Shown: positions 1 through 6,643, counted from the stretch's first letter. The stretch: DNA of 8,289 bases from Verrucomicrobiales bacterium (GCA_003453085.1 DMMK01000692.1:1-8289); one strand, 5' to 3'. The notes: generated by a model from the sequence alone, not told the origin. A program made the numbers and translations.

Positions 1-2
1 TC

Positions 3-62
3 ACCGTCATCCGCGAAGGCAAGGAGGTCGAACTCAAGATCACTCCCGGCTCACGCGAATAG
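3..62 (+). CDS. C-terminal end of a probable PDZ-domain protein (5' partial)
   Basis: Only the last 19 codons and the TAG stop at 60-62 are in the window; the gene begins to the left. The tail reads TVIREGKEVELKITPGSRE. The pattern V-x-R-x-G-K-x-x-E-L-x-x-x-P is typical of the last beta strands of PDZ domains, as found at the end of HtrA/DegP-type proteases, RseP-like proteases and other PDZ proteins. The catalytic part is not visible, so enzyme type and location are unknown. A hairpin starts nine bases after the stop. Confidence in the reading frame is good; the PDZ assignment rests on a short motif. Confidence 0.6.
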   Translation, partial: TVIREGKEVELKITPGSRE

Positions 63-71
63 TACAGTACC

Positions 72-90
72 CTGCACTCTCCGAGTGCAG
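72..90 (+). terminator. Hairpin after the PDZ-tail gene, possible terminator
   Basis: A perfect 8-bp inverted repeat, CTGCACTC (72-79) and GAGTGCAG (83-90), encloses a 3-nt loop. It begins nine bases after the stop codon at 62, where a transcription end is expected. No T-run follows, so it is not a classical intrinsic terminator. It may instead protect the mRNA 3' end or act with Rho. Confidence 0.5.
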
Positions 91-336
91 CATCTGGAGC
101 CTCGAAGCCCCCTTGCTCCATTCACTCCCTTCAACTGCCATGCTTCGGTCTTAAACCATATCCGCCCCAATACGCCTTCCCCTCTCCCCGCTTGCTGGGT
201 TGCGAAGCCGCGAAGCGAAAGGACCACGGGTGAAAGCTGCTTCGTTCCATCTTCCGCCAACACCTCAAGTCACAGGAATACGCCAACCCGCCACAAGCCC
301 GCAGGAAACCCTCCCGTCTTCTCTGTTCTATCTGTC
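91..336. other. Intergenic leader with no recognisable gene
   Basis: This stretch separates the PDZ-tail gene from the cytochrome/propeller gene and must hold the latter's promoter if that gene is transcribed alone. I see no convincing -35/-10 pair, tRNA, riboswitch or small gene with a coding signature. An open frame crosses it but has a proline- and serine-rich translation and no recognisable domain. The last 30 bases before the ATG at 337 are rich in pyrimidines and contain no Shine-Dalgarno sequence. Confidence 0.5.
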
Positions 337-368
337 ATGACTTTTTCGCGCACTCTCTCCTCCCCGCC

Positions 369-3300
369 TTGCTTGGCTTCAGCCTGCCCGTTTCTGCGCA
401 GCAGCCCGGGGCCGTGGCCGGTAATGAGGAGGTCAAAAAGATCATGGAGACGCGCAAAGGCCGTGGAGTGATGGCGGATGACACCCCGCCCACCCCTCCT
501 CTAGATGCCGTGAAGAAATTCACCACCCGCAGCGATGTGGCGGTGGATCTCATGGCCTCGGAACCTGCCGTGGAGCAGCCACTCTACGCCAGTTGGGACT
601 CCAAAGGCCGCATGTGGGTCACTCAGTATCGTCAGTATCAGTTTCCGGCGGGGTTGAAGATCGTCAGTTACGACCAGCACCTGCGCGCCAAGTTTGACAA
701 GGTGCCTCTGCCGCCTCCGCGTGGTGAAAAGGGCGCGGACAAGATCACCGTCTTTGAAGACACCGATGGCGATGGCGCTTTCGACAAGCACACGGACGTG
801 ATCACCGGCCTGAATATCGCCAGCGCCGCCCTGCCTGGCATGGGCCGCATCTGGGTACTGAATCCGCCTTACCTGCTCAGTTATCCCGATGCCAATCAGG
901 ATGGTCTGCCCGATGGCGACCCTGAGGTGGAACTCACCGGATTTGGCTTGGAAGATACCCATGCCGTGGCCACCAATCTTCAGTGGGGCCTCGATGGCTG
1001 GCTGTACGGGGCCAATGGCAGCACCACCACCGGTAACATCAGCAGCGCCAACACCAAAAATGTGAAGTGGGAAGGTCAGTGCATCTGGCGTTATCATCCT
1101 AACAAAAAGCTCTTCGAAATCTACGCCGAGGGCGGCGGTAACACCTTCAGCCTGGACATTGACAGCAAAGGTCGGGTTTTCTCCGGCACCAACAACGGCA
1201 GCACTCGGGGCATGCACTATGAGCAGGGCAGCTACGGCATCAAAGGCTGGGGCAAACACGGTCCGCTGACCAACCCATACGCCTTCGGCTGGTTCGAGCA
1301 CATGAAGCATGAAGGGGACAACAAACGTTTCCCCCAGGCCTTCGCGATCTATGAAGGCGGTCTGCTCGGCAGCGACTACGAGGGCAAGATCATCGCGCCA
1401 AACTCCCTGGCCAATGTCGTCTATGTCAGCGAGCGCTCCCCTGATGGCTCCACTTTCCGCACCAAGGACGAGGAGAATTTGATGAGCTCCCCCGACCGCT
1501 GGTTCCGTCCGGTCTGGGCAGGCGTTGGCCCCGATGGCGGTTTTTACATGGCCGACTGGTATGACACACGCCTCAGCCACGTCAGCCCGGTGGATGACTG
1601 GCACAAGACCAGTGGCCGCATCTATCGCGTGCGCCCTGCTGCTGGCACCCCCAAGCTGAAGCCCTTTGATCTGGCCAAGGCTTCCCCTGAAGAACTGCTC
1701 GGCCGCCTCAGCCACACCAACGAATGGTTCCGTAAACAGGCCGCCCTGGAGATCGGCTGGCGTGGGCTGGCCGAACTGAAAGACCGCCTCGTCACCCAGG
1801 TCAAAACGTCCGATGCCTATGCCCTGGATGCCTTGTGGACGCTGGACATGCTAGGCGCTGCGGATGAGGCCTTGGTGGACTCTTTGTTAGGCGCTGCCGA
1901 TCCTTATGTCCGCCGCTGGGCCGTGAAAATCCTGGGTGAACAACGCCGTGGATCCGAAACCCTGGCCGGCCTCGCTAAAACCGAGAAGAACTTGGAGGTG
2001 CGGGCGCAAATTCTCGCATCCGCCAAACGCCTGAAAGCTTCTGACGCACTGCCCTTGCTCTGGGCCGTTGAAGGCGAAGAAGACATCAGCGGTCACCTTC
2101 CTTTGCTGGCTTGGTGGGCCTTGGAATCCAAGGCCGAGAAAGAGCGGGAGGCCGTTTTCGCCTTCCTCAAAGCCGATGCAGCGATGATGAAAACGACTGC
2201 CTTCCGCAATCACCTCGCGGAGAAATTGGCCAAACGTTACGCACTCGCGGGTGGTGCAGAGAATCTGCAATCCTGCTCAGACCTGCTCACTCTGGCTCCA
2301 GATGATGCTGTTCGCGGCAAGATCATCGCAGGCATCGCGGCGGCTTTTGAAGGCGCTGAAATGCCTCCGCTGCCAGACAGCCTGTCCAAGGCTCTGAATG
2401 ACTACATGGCCAAGCAGTCCGGAGGCAATCTGGCCTTGGCTCTGCGCACGGGCAATGCCGCTGCCCTCAAGGACGCGCTCAAGCTCCTCTCTGACTCCAA
2501 AGCCTCGAATGCCCAGCGCATCTCCATCGCCAAAACCCTCGCGGAGCTGGGCAAACAGGAATCCGTGGCCCCGATGGTGGCCATTCTGAAAGGCGGGGCC
2601 AATGCTCCCAGCCTGAAACGCGGCATCCTGCAGGCGGCGGCGAAGTTTGACGACCGCCGCATTCCCGAAGCCCTGCTCACCGGTTATGAGGCCCAAATCG
2701 CCGGGGACAAAGCCCTGCGTGAGGATGCCCTGCGCACCTTGGCGGGCCGCAAGGAATGGGCACTCCTGCTGGTCAACTTTGTCAACGATGGCAAGGTGCA
2801 GCCCAAACACATCACCATAGATACCGCTCGGCAGCTCAGCCTTTACAAGGATCCTGAAATGGATGCGGCCATCGAGAAGCATTGGAAAGGCCTTCTCATG
2901 ACCGGGCCGACTGAAGCCAAGGAAAAGGAAATGGCGCGCATCAAGGCCGTCATCAAAACTGGCCTGGGGGATGCCGACAAAGGCAAGCTTCAGTTCATGG
3001 CCCGCTGCGCCATCTGCCACAAGCTCTTCGGTGAAGGCAACATCATCGGCCCGGAACTCACCGGTTACGACCGCGCCAACCCCGACTTCTGGCTCGACAA
3101 CATCTTCAACCCCAGCCTGGAGATCCGCGAAGGTTTCGGCAACTACATCGTCAAGCTGAAGAACGGCCAGATGCTCACCGGCATCATGGATGCCCAGGAC
3201 GCCAGCGGAATCGTGCTCAAGGACATCGCGGGTAACAAGACTCCCGTGAAACAACCGGAGATCGAGAAACTCGAAGCCTCCCCTGTCTCCCTCATGCCCG

Positions 3301-3371
3301 AGTCCCTCACCATCGGCATGAGCGATGCCGACCTGAAGGACTTCTTCGCCTACCTGATGAAGCTGCCCTGA
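369..3371 (+). CDS. PVC-type membrane-bound dehydrogenase/heme-binding protein (propeller + HEAT + cytochrome c)
   Basis: Numbering takes the TTG at 369 as residue 1 (1000 aa). Residues about 55-420 form a glucose/sorbosone dehydrogenase-like beta-propeller (TIGR02604 type), with repeated D-x-x-G-x-x-W/Y segments and Asp-rich loops such as EDTDGDG near 130 and DANQDGLPDGD near 174 that may bind calcium. Residues about 430-830 are Ala/Leu-rich helical repeats resembling HEAT repeats. The C-terminus (about 870-1000) is a cytochrome c domain of TIGR02603 type: heme site C880-A-I-C883-H884 and a likely distal ligand M976 in SLMPE. Family members are exported and thought to oxidise sugars or related substrates, passing electrons to the heme; the substrate here is unknown. 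The N-terminus is a problem. TTG 369 leaves only a stub of a signal peptide ending PVSA-QQ, whereas the ATG at 337 is in another frame; one missing base between them would restore a full signal peptide. ATG 444, preceded by GGAGG, is an in-frame alternative but would remove export. Confidence 0.9.
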   Translation: MLGFSLPVSAQQPGAVAGNEEVKKIMETRKGRGVMADDTPPTPPLDAVKKFTTRSDVAVDLMASEPAVEQPLYASWDSKGRMWVTQYRQYQFPAGLKIVSYDQHLRAKFDKVPLPPPRGEKGADKITVFEDTDGDGAFDKHTDVITGLNIASAALPGMGRIWVLNPPYLLSYPDANQDGLPDGDPEVELTGFGLEDTHAVATNLQWGLDGWLYGANGSTTTGNISSANTKNVKWEGQCIWRYHPNKKLFEIYAEGGGNTFSLDIDSKGRVFSGTNNGSTRGMHYEQGSYGIKGWGKHGPLTNPYAFGWFEHMKHEGDNKRFPQAFAIYEGGLLGSDYEGKIIAPNSLANVVYVSERSPDGSTFRTKDEENLMSSPDRWFRPVWAGVGPDGGFYMADWYDTRLSHVSPVDDWHKTSGRIYRVRPAAGTPKLKPFDLAKASPEELLGRLSHTNEWFRKQAALEIGWRGLAELKDRLVTQVKTSDAYALDALWTLDMLGAADEALVDSLLGAADPYVRRWAVKILGEQRRGSETLAGLAKTEKNLEVRAQILASAKRLKASDALPLLWAVEGEEDISGHLPLLAWWALESKAEKEREAVFAFLKADAAMMKTTAFRNHLAEKLAKRYALAGGAENLQSCSDLLTLAPDDAVRGKIIAGIAAAFEGAEMPPLPDSLSKALNDYMAKQSGGNLALALRTGNAAALKDALKLLSDSKASNAQRISIAKTLAELGKQESVAPMVAILKGGANAPSLKRGILQAAAKFDDRRIPEALLTGYEAQIAGDKALREDALRTLAGRKEWALLLVNFVNDGKVQPKHITIDTARQLSLYKDPEMDAAIEKHWKGLLMTGPTEAKEKEMARIKAVIKTGLGDADKGKLQFMARCAICHKLFGEGNIIGPELTGYDRANPDFWLDNIFNPSLEIREGFGNYIVKLKNGQMLTGIMDAQDASGIVLKDIAGNKTPVKQPEIEKLEASPVSLMPESLTIGMSDADLKDFFAYLMKLP

Positions 3372-3401
3372 GCGGTTTTGCCAAATTAATGGTTAGGCTA
3401 C
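3372..3401. other. Short convergent intergenic gap
   Basis: Thirty bases lie between the plus-strand stop at 3371 and the minus-strand stop at 3402. The sequence is more AT-rich than its surroundings. It can fold into only a weak, mismatched hairpin (GCC near 3380 with GGC near 3396), so a bidirectional terminator cannot be claimed. Confidence 0.4.
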
Positions 3402-4694
3402 TCAGGCATACATCACGCGGAAAGGCCTCAGCCAGCTTACCACCACGCCGATGAGCAGGGCGGTAACACCAAACAACTCGGCTGAGGGCAGGGCGATTCT
3501 GCCAAAGATAGCCGTGGCGGTGTAGAGAGCGCCAAAGCCGGCGATGCCCGCTGCGATAGCGTAAAGGTAGCGGCCCAGGTGATGGTCATTGGTGAAGGCT
3601 GCTGCATTGGCGACGGCGGCCAGAAGGAAGATCAGGGCGGAGTAGCTGCCCGCCTCAATCTGCCACACATAACCCATCACTAACGCACCCAGCGAGGCAA
3701 AGATCAGCCCACCAACGACGACGCCTTCCCAGTATTCCCGTGGCCGCAAAGCCTGTCTGGCAAAGCGGTCCATGACAAGAAAGAAGGAGCTGAACCCGCG
3801 CGCCAGATGCGACCAGAGTGCGAACAGCAACCAAGCCCCGATCACCAGCGAACTGAGGATTGGAGACACATCTTTGAGCAGGGTGCTGACCACCTTGTAG
3901 GCTACAAAACCACCGATCATGATCATGTTCTGCCGGCCTTCGGTGAACTGGTTCATGAAATGGGCAAAGCGAAGCTGCAGCCGATAGACAGATGAACGTG
4001 CACGGAAGGATTCCACCAGGCCCATGCGCGCGCTTTCGCTCATGGGGCTGAGCCTCAGGGCTTCCATGAAATGCTGGTTGGCACGTTTATGGTCTCCCTG
4101 CATCAGCGCCTGCCAGCCAGCGCTCGTGTGGGCGCTGTCATCATCGGGGTCACGTTGGAGCTGGTAATCAATCAGGCTTTGATGATCCTGATCCTTCTTC
4201 TGCATCAGCAGGGCTGCCGAGAGGACCTCGGCGGCCATGGTGTTCTCCGTATCCAGTTGCAGGGCTTTGCGCGCCGAGGCTTCCGCCTGCGGGTAGTCGC
4301 GCAGCCGCAGATGGATACGGGCGGTGACCGCATGGGCGAAGTCACTGTCGGGATCAATGGAGGTGGCTGCATCGGCATGCTTCAGCGCGTCTTGAATGGC
4401 GCTTGTCTGGCCATCCTTGGCCTTGGCGTTCAATGTCAGGGCCAAGACTCCATGGGCGAAGGGATCTTCAGGCTCCAATCCCACGGCCCGCTGGGCAGCA
4501 TCCACGGCATTCGCCACGGTGCTGTCATCATTAAGCCAGCACAGCGCCAGCATGACATAACTGGGGGAGTGATTGGGATCCAGCTCCAGCGCCTGCCGGT
4601 AGCATTTCACGGCATCCGTGAAGCGGTGCTGCGTCTGCAAAAGGCGGCCGCGGGCGAAGTGCGTGCTGGCGTTGGTGGCTTCGTAATCGGACAT
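3402..4694 (-). CDS. TPR protein with C-terminal multi-pass membrane domain
   Basis: 430 aa. The N-terminal half (about 8-220) is a run of roughly six tetratricopeptide repeats. The clearest are at 24-40 (FTDAVKCYRQALELDP) and 134-148 (YPQAEASARKALQLD), with another ending around 217 (EALRLSPMSE). The C-terminal half has five or six hydrophobic segments, at about 256-273 (weak), 279-298, 324-344, 351-367, 376-397 and 406-422. There is no N-terminal signal sequence, so the TPR domain is probably cytoplasmic and anchored by the C-terminal helices. The ATG at 4694 lies six bases after the TAG of the AAA+ ATPase gene, with no Shine-Dalgarno sequence (CACCTC precedes it). Translation is therefore probably coupled to that gene and the two proteins likely act together. 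I recognise no catalytic motif and no named family for the membrane part. A role as membrane docking platform for the ATPase is inference. Confidence 0.85.
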   Translation of the reverse strand: MSDYEATNASTHFARGRLLQTQHRFTDAVKCYRQALELDPNHSPSYVMLALCWLNDDSTVANAVDAAQRAVGLEPEDPFAHGVLALTLNAKAKDGQTSAIQDALKHADAATSIDPDSDFAHAVTARIHLRLRDYPQAEASARKALQLDTENTMAAEVLSAALLMQKKDQDHQSLIDYQLQRDPDDDSAHTSAGWQALMQGDHKRANQHFMEALRLSPMSESARMGLVESFRARSSVYRLQLRFAHFMNQFTEGRQNMIMIGGFVAYKVVSTLLKDVSPILSSLVIGAWLLFALWSHLARGFSSFFLVMDRFARQALRPREYWEGVVVGGLIFASLGALVMGYVWQIEAGSYSALIFLLAAVANAAAFTNDHHLGRYLYAIAAGIAGFGALYTATAIFGRIALPSAELFGVTALLIGVVVSWLRPFRVMYA

Positions 4695-4700
4695 GAGGTG

Positions 4701-6110
4701 CTAGCGTTTGAGGAGCCCGAGGTACTTCAGCACATCGTCATAGAACCCGCTTTGATTCGAGTACATGGCGTAGTTTTTGGCGCTCTCAAACCAGGCCTTC
4801 GTGGTCGGTTTATGGCGGCCTGCCGCCTTGATCAGTTCCTTGGTGGTCAGGGGCACCACCTTGCCAGTGCGCATGACTTCGGTCAAAACTTCCTCGGTGG
4901 CGAGGTCGAAGACAGCCTTCAGATCGGCCCCGGAAAAGTCAGGGGTCTTCTTGGCCAGGGCACGCGGATCCAATTCGCCGATGGGCTTTTTCTCTGCCAT
5001 CACCTCAATGATGGAGGCGCGGCCCGGTTCATCCGGTGGCGGCACAAACAGCGTGCGGTCAAAACGGCCCGGACGGCGGAAGGCGGGGTCAATGTGCCAG
5101 GGGGCATTGGTCGCACCGAGAATCAGGACACCATCGTTTTGGGAGTCCGCGCCGTCCATCTCGGAAAGGAACTGGTTGATGAGATTGCGCCCCGCGCTCT
5201 GGCGTAGATCCCGACGGTCAGCGGCCAGGGCGTCCACTTCATCAAAGAAGAGTACGCAGGGCGCGTTCTTGCGCGCCAGCTCGAAGACCTCATGCATATT
5301 CTTCTCGGAGTTGCCGATCCACATGTCGAGGATCTGATGCAGGCCGAGGGCGATGAAATTGGCCTTGATCTCACCAGCGGTGGCTTTGCTGATGAGGGTT
5401 TTGCCGCAGCCCGGAGGGCCATAGAGAAGGACTCCACCACCGACTTTTTTGTCGTAGGCTTTGAACAGTTCCGCATGCTGAAGCGGGTACATGATCTTCA
5501 TGCGGATCTCTTCTTTCAGAGCCTCCATGCCGCCGACGCTGCTGAAGTTCAGCTTGGGTTTTTCAAAGTCGGCGAGGCCCAGGTCAAAGGCGGAGCCGCC
5601 GCGTGGCTGGCTGTCTTCTTCATCCTCGTCGTCTTCTTCATCAGCCTCTACGTAGTCGCCATTGGAGGCGAGGCCGGCGCGTTTGCGGCTGCCAGTTTCA
5701 TCATCGCTGGGCTTGATGTTGCGAAGGTCCTTCTCCAGACCCGGATCGGAGAGAGAAGGGTTCAGGGCCAAGGCTTTGTCATAGAGGCTGCGGGCGCGGC
5801 CGAGTTCGCCTTCGGTGACCAGAATGCGGGCGAGCAACAGGTAACCGGGGGCAAAGTCAGGCTTGTTGGCGATCAATTGCTCGGCGCGCACGGCGGCTTC
5901 GGAATGACGCCCTTGCAGCAGTGCCACCTGGGCCAGACCGGTGCGGGCTTCCGCATTGTCTGCGTCGAGTTTGAGGACGCTGTTGTAGGCGGTCTCGGCC
6001 TCGTCATGCAGCAATTCTTCCATGCAGCCTGCGGCGTAGATCAGCAGCAGGGGCACATTGTCGGGAGAATGTTGTAGGGCCAGACGGAGGGCATCGAGGT
6101 TTTGAGCCAT
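4701..6110 (-). CDS. TPR-AAA+ ATPase (CDC48/FtsH-class motor, no protease domain)
   Basis: 469 aa from the ATG at 6110. A TTG at 6146 would add 12 residues of poor quality, so the ATG is preferred. Residues about 1-130 hold TPR-like helical repeats (for example ETAYNSVLKLDADNAEA and ARSLYDKALALNP). A linker with a nearly pure Glu/Asp run (about 155-166) follows, then one classical AAA domain. It shows Walker A GPPGCGKT (231-238), pore-loop motif W264-I-G, Walker B VLFFDE (286-291), sensor 1 N335 in GATN, the second region of homology FRRPGRFDR (344-352) with arginine-finger candidates, and a sensor-2-region GAD (394-396). All residues for ATP hydrolysis and hexamer function are present. No HExxH metalloprotease motif, transmembrane helix or second AAA domain is seen, so it is a soluble unfoldase/remodeller rather than FtsH. 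The C-terminal about 25 residues form an aromatic-rich tail. The next gene, six bases downstream, is a TPR-membrane protein and probable partner. Substrate unknown. Confidence 0.9.
   Translation of the reverse strand: MAQNLDALRLALQHSPDNVPLLLIYAAGCMEELLHDEAETAYNSVLKLDADNAEARTGLAQVALLQGRHSEAAVRAEQLIANKPDFAPGYLLLARILVTEGELGRARSLYDKALALNPSLSDPGLEKDLRNIKPSDDETGSRKRAGLASNGDYVEADEEDDEDEEDSQPRGGSAFDLGLADFEKPKLNFSSVGGMEALKEEIRMKIMYPLQHAELFKAYDKKVGGGVLLYGPPGCGKTLISKATAGEIKANFIALGLHQILDMWIGNSEKNMHEVFELARKNAPCVLFFDEVDALAADRRDLRQSAGRNLINQFLSEMDGADSQNDGVLILGATNAPWHIDPAFRRPGRFDRTLFVPPPDEPGRASIIEVMAEKKPIGELDPRALAKKTPDFSGADLKAVFDLATEEVLTEVMRTGKVVPLTTKELIKAAGRHKPTTKAWFESAKNYAMYSNQSGFYDDVLKYLGLLKR
5613..5648 (-). 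repeat. Low-complexity acidic tract within the ATPase gene
   Basis: Twelve codons in the linker between the TPR and AAA domains read EADEEDDEDEED on the minus strand. The DNA is a TTC/GTC/CTC-rich trinucleotide tract on the plus strand and could change length by slippage. Its position between two domains suggests a flexible acidic hinge or a contact for basic partners. Confidence 0.75.
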
Positions 6111-6151
6111 GCCCTTGAGTCCAGCGTGCGACCTAGAGGCACGCAAGAGAT

Positions 6152-6157
6152 ATTATC
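6152..6157 (-). promoter_or_regulatory. Possible -10 element for the AAA+ / TPR-membrane pair
   Basis: On the minus strand GATAAT matches five of six bases of the sigma-70 -10 consensus. It lies about 41 bases upstream of the ATG at 6110, in a short AT-rich patch in otherwise GC-rich DNA. No good -35 hexamer lies 16-18 bases further upstream; that space holds the inverted repeat at 6162-6175. This is a weak call based on one hexamer and its placement. Confidence 0.3.
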
Positions 6158-6161
6158 GTGT

Positions 6162-6175
6162 CATTCGCTTGAATG
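6162..6175. promoter_or_regulatory. Inverted repeat just upstream of the possible -10, candidate operator
   Basis: CATTC (6162-6166) and GAATG (6171-6175) are perfect inverted 5-mers around GCTT. The repeat ends four bases from the GATAAT element, so it overlaps the expected spacer and -35 region. That is a plausible place for a dimeric regulator to bind. A 5-bp match can also occur by chance. Confidence 0.25.
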
Positions 6176-6177
6176 CC

Positions 6178-6198
6178 GGCTGGCTCTCGTGGCCAGCC
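6178..6198 (-). terminator. Hairpin after the cytochrome oxidase assembly operon, possible terminator
   Basis: GGCTGGC (6178-6184) and GCCAGCC (6192-6198) form a perfect 7-bp GC-rich stem with a 7-nt loop. On the minus strand it starts ten bases after the stop codon of the DUF420 gene at 6209, and it precedes the candidate promoter of the AAA+ gene. No T-run follows. It likely ends or stabilises the ctaB-sco-DUF420 transcript and separates it from the next operon. Confidence 0.5.
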
Positions 6199-6208
6199 TC
6201 ATGCTCAT

Positions 6209-6643
6209 TTAGGAACGAATCGGCGGGCCGTACCACTGATAGCACATCATGTAAACGATGACGCCTGTGATGGAGACATAGAGCCAGATGGGGGCGGTCC
6301 ATTTGGCGAGACGCTTATGTTTGTCAAAGCGTTGTCGGAGTGCCGGGATGACCGTCATGATGATCATGGGCAAGTTGACGATGGCCAAAAAGACATGGGT
6401 GATGAGCAGCCCATAATAGAAGGTCTTGATGCTCCCTGTACCGGCGAACTTCACATGCAGCACATGGAAGTGATAATACAGATAGCAGCCAAGGAACACG
6501 GCTGAGAAAGTCAGCGCTGTAGCCATGCAGACGATGTGCGCCTTTTTGTTGCCAACCTTGATGAAGATGAGGCCCAGAATGATGAATACCGTGGCACAGG
6601 CATTCAGGGTGGCATTGATCGGGGGCAGGTCGTAAACAGTCAT
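6209..6643 (-). CDS. DUF420 membrane protein (CtaM/YozB-like oxidase assembly factor)
   Basis: 144 aa, of the usual length for DUF420 proteins. Four hydrophobic segments are visible at about 12-29, 37-57, 75-98 and 116-135. Family hallmarks are an N-terminal LPPINATLNA, H36 after the first helix, the Y-x-x-Y-H around 55-58, T-x-x-Y-x-x-L-x-x-H (74-83), and a near-invariant end APIWLYVSITGVIVYMM (117-133). Conserved His at 36, 58, 83 and 109 could bind metal or heme, which is inference. The Staphylococcus aureus member CtaM is needed for assembly of an aa3-type oxidase. Here the gene lies 38 bases downstream of the SCO gene, which follows ctaB, and this supports the same role. The start is the ATG at 6643 with no Shine-Dalgarno sequence. 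The symbol is left blank because orthology to ctaM cannot be proven here. Confidence 0.88.
   Translation of the reverse strand: MTVYDLPPINATLNACATVFIILGLIFIKVGNKKAHIVCMATALTFSAVFLGCYLYYHFHVLHVKFAGTGSIKTFYYGLLITHVFLAIVNLPMIIMTVIPALRQRFDKHKRLAKWTAPIWLYVSITGVIVYMMCYQWYGPPIRS

Noticed and set aside
203..244. CGAAGC / GCTTCG inverted repeat in the leader
   Set aside because: Six-base arms separated by about 22-30 bases, with CGAAGC occurring twice; the stem is too short for the loop to be a convincing structure.
85..471. Plus-strand open frame (128 codons) ahead of the propeller gene
   Set aside because: Pro/Ser/Arg-rich translation without a domain. Its only meaningful part is the ATG at 337, which I interpret as the real start of the propeller gene before a frameshift.
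501..1715. Long minus-strand open frame (404 codons) opposite the cytochrome/propeller gene
   Set aside because: It is the complement of a well-supported gene with high third-position GC. Its translation has no recognisable domain and stays open only because stop codons are rare in such DNA.
2277..3254. Minus-strand open frame (325 codons) opposite the HEAT/cytochrome region
   Set aside because: It overlaps the CxxCH cytochrome domain on the other strand and has no motif of its own.
3372..3401. Possible bidirectional terminator between convergent genes
   Set aside because: The best fold has a 3-bp GC clamp, a mismatch and two A-T pairs, which is too weak to call.
4071..5207. Plus-strand open frame (378 codons) crossing two minus-strand genes
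   Set aside because: It spans the junction of the AAA+ and TPR-membrane genes, both strongly supported by motifs. Its translation is Gly/Val/His-rich shadow sequence.
5292..6077. Plus-strand open frame (261 codons) opposite the TPR and Walker A region
   Set aside because: It is a shadow of the AAA+ gene. Its hydrophobic stretch AVFFILVVFFISLYVV is simply the complement of the acidic tract, not a real membrane helix.
6111..6146. TTG start giving the AAA+ protein 12 extra residues
   Set aside because: The ATG at 6110 is a better start codon, leads straight into the TPR region, and the extra residues would run close to the -10-like element.
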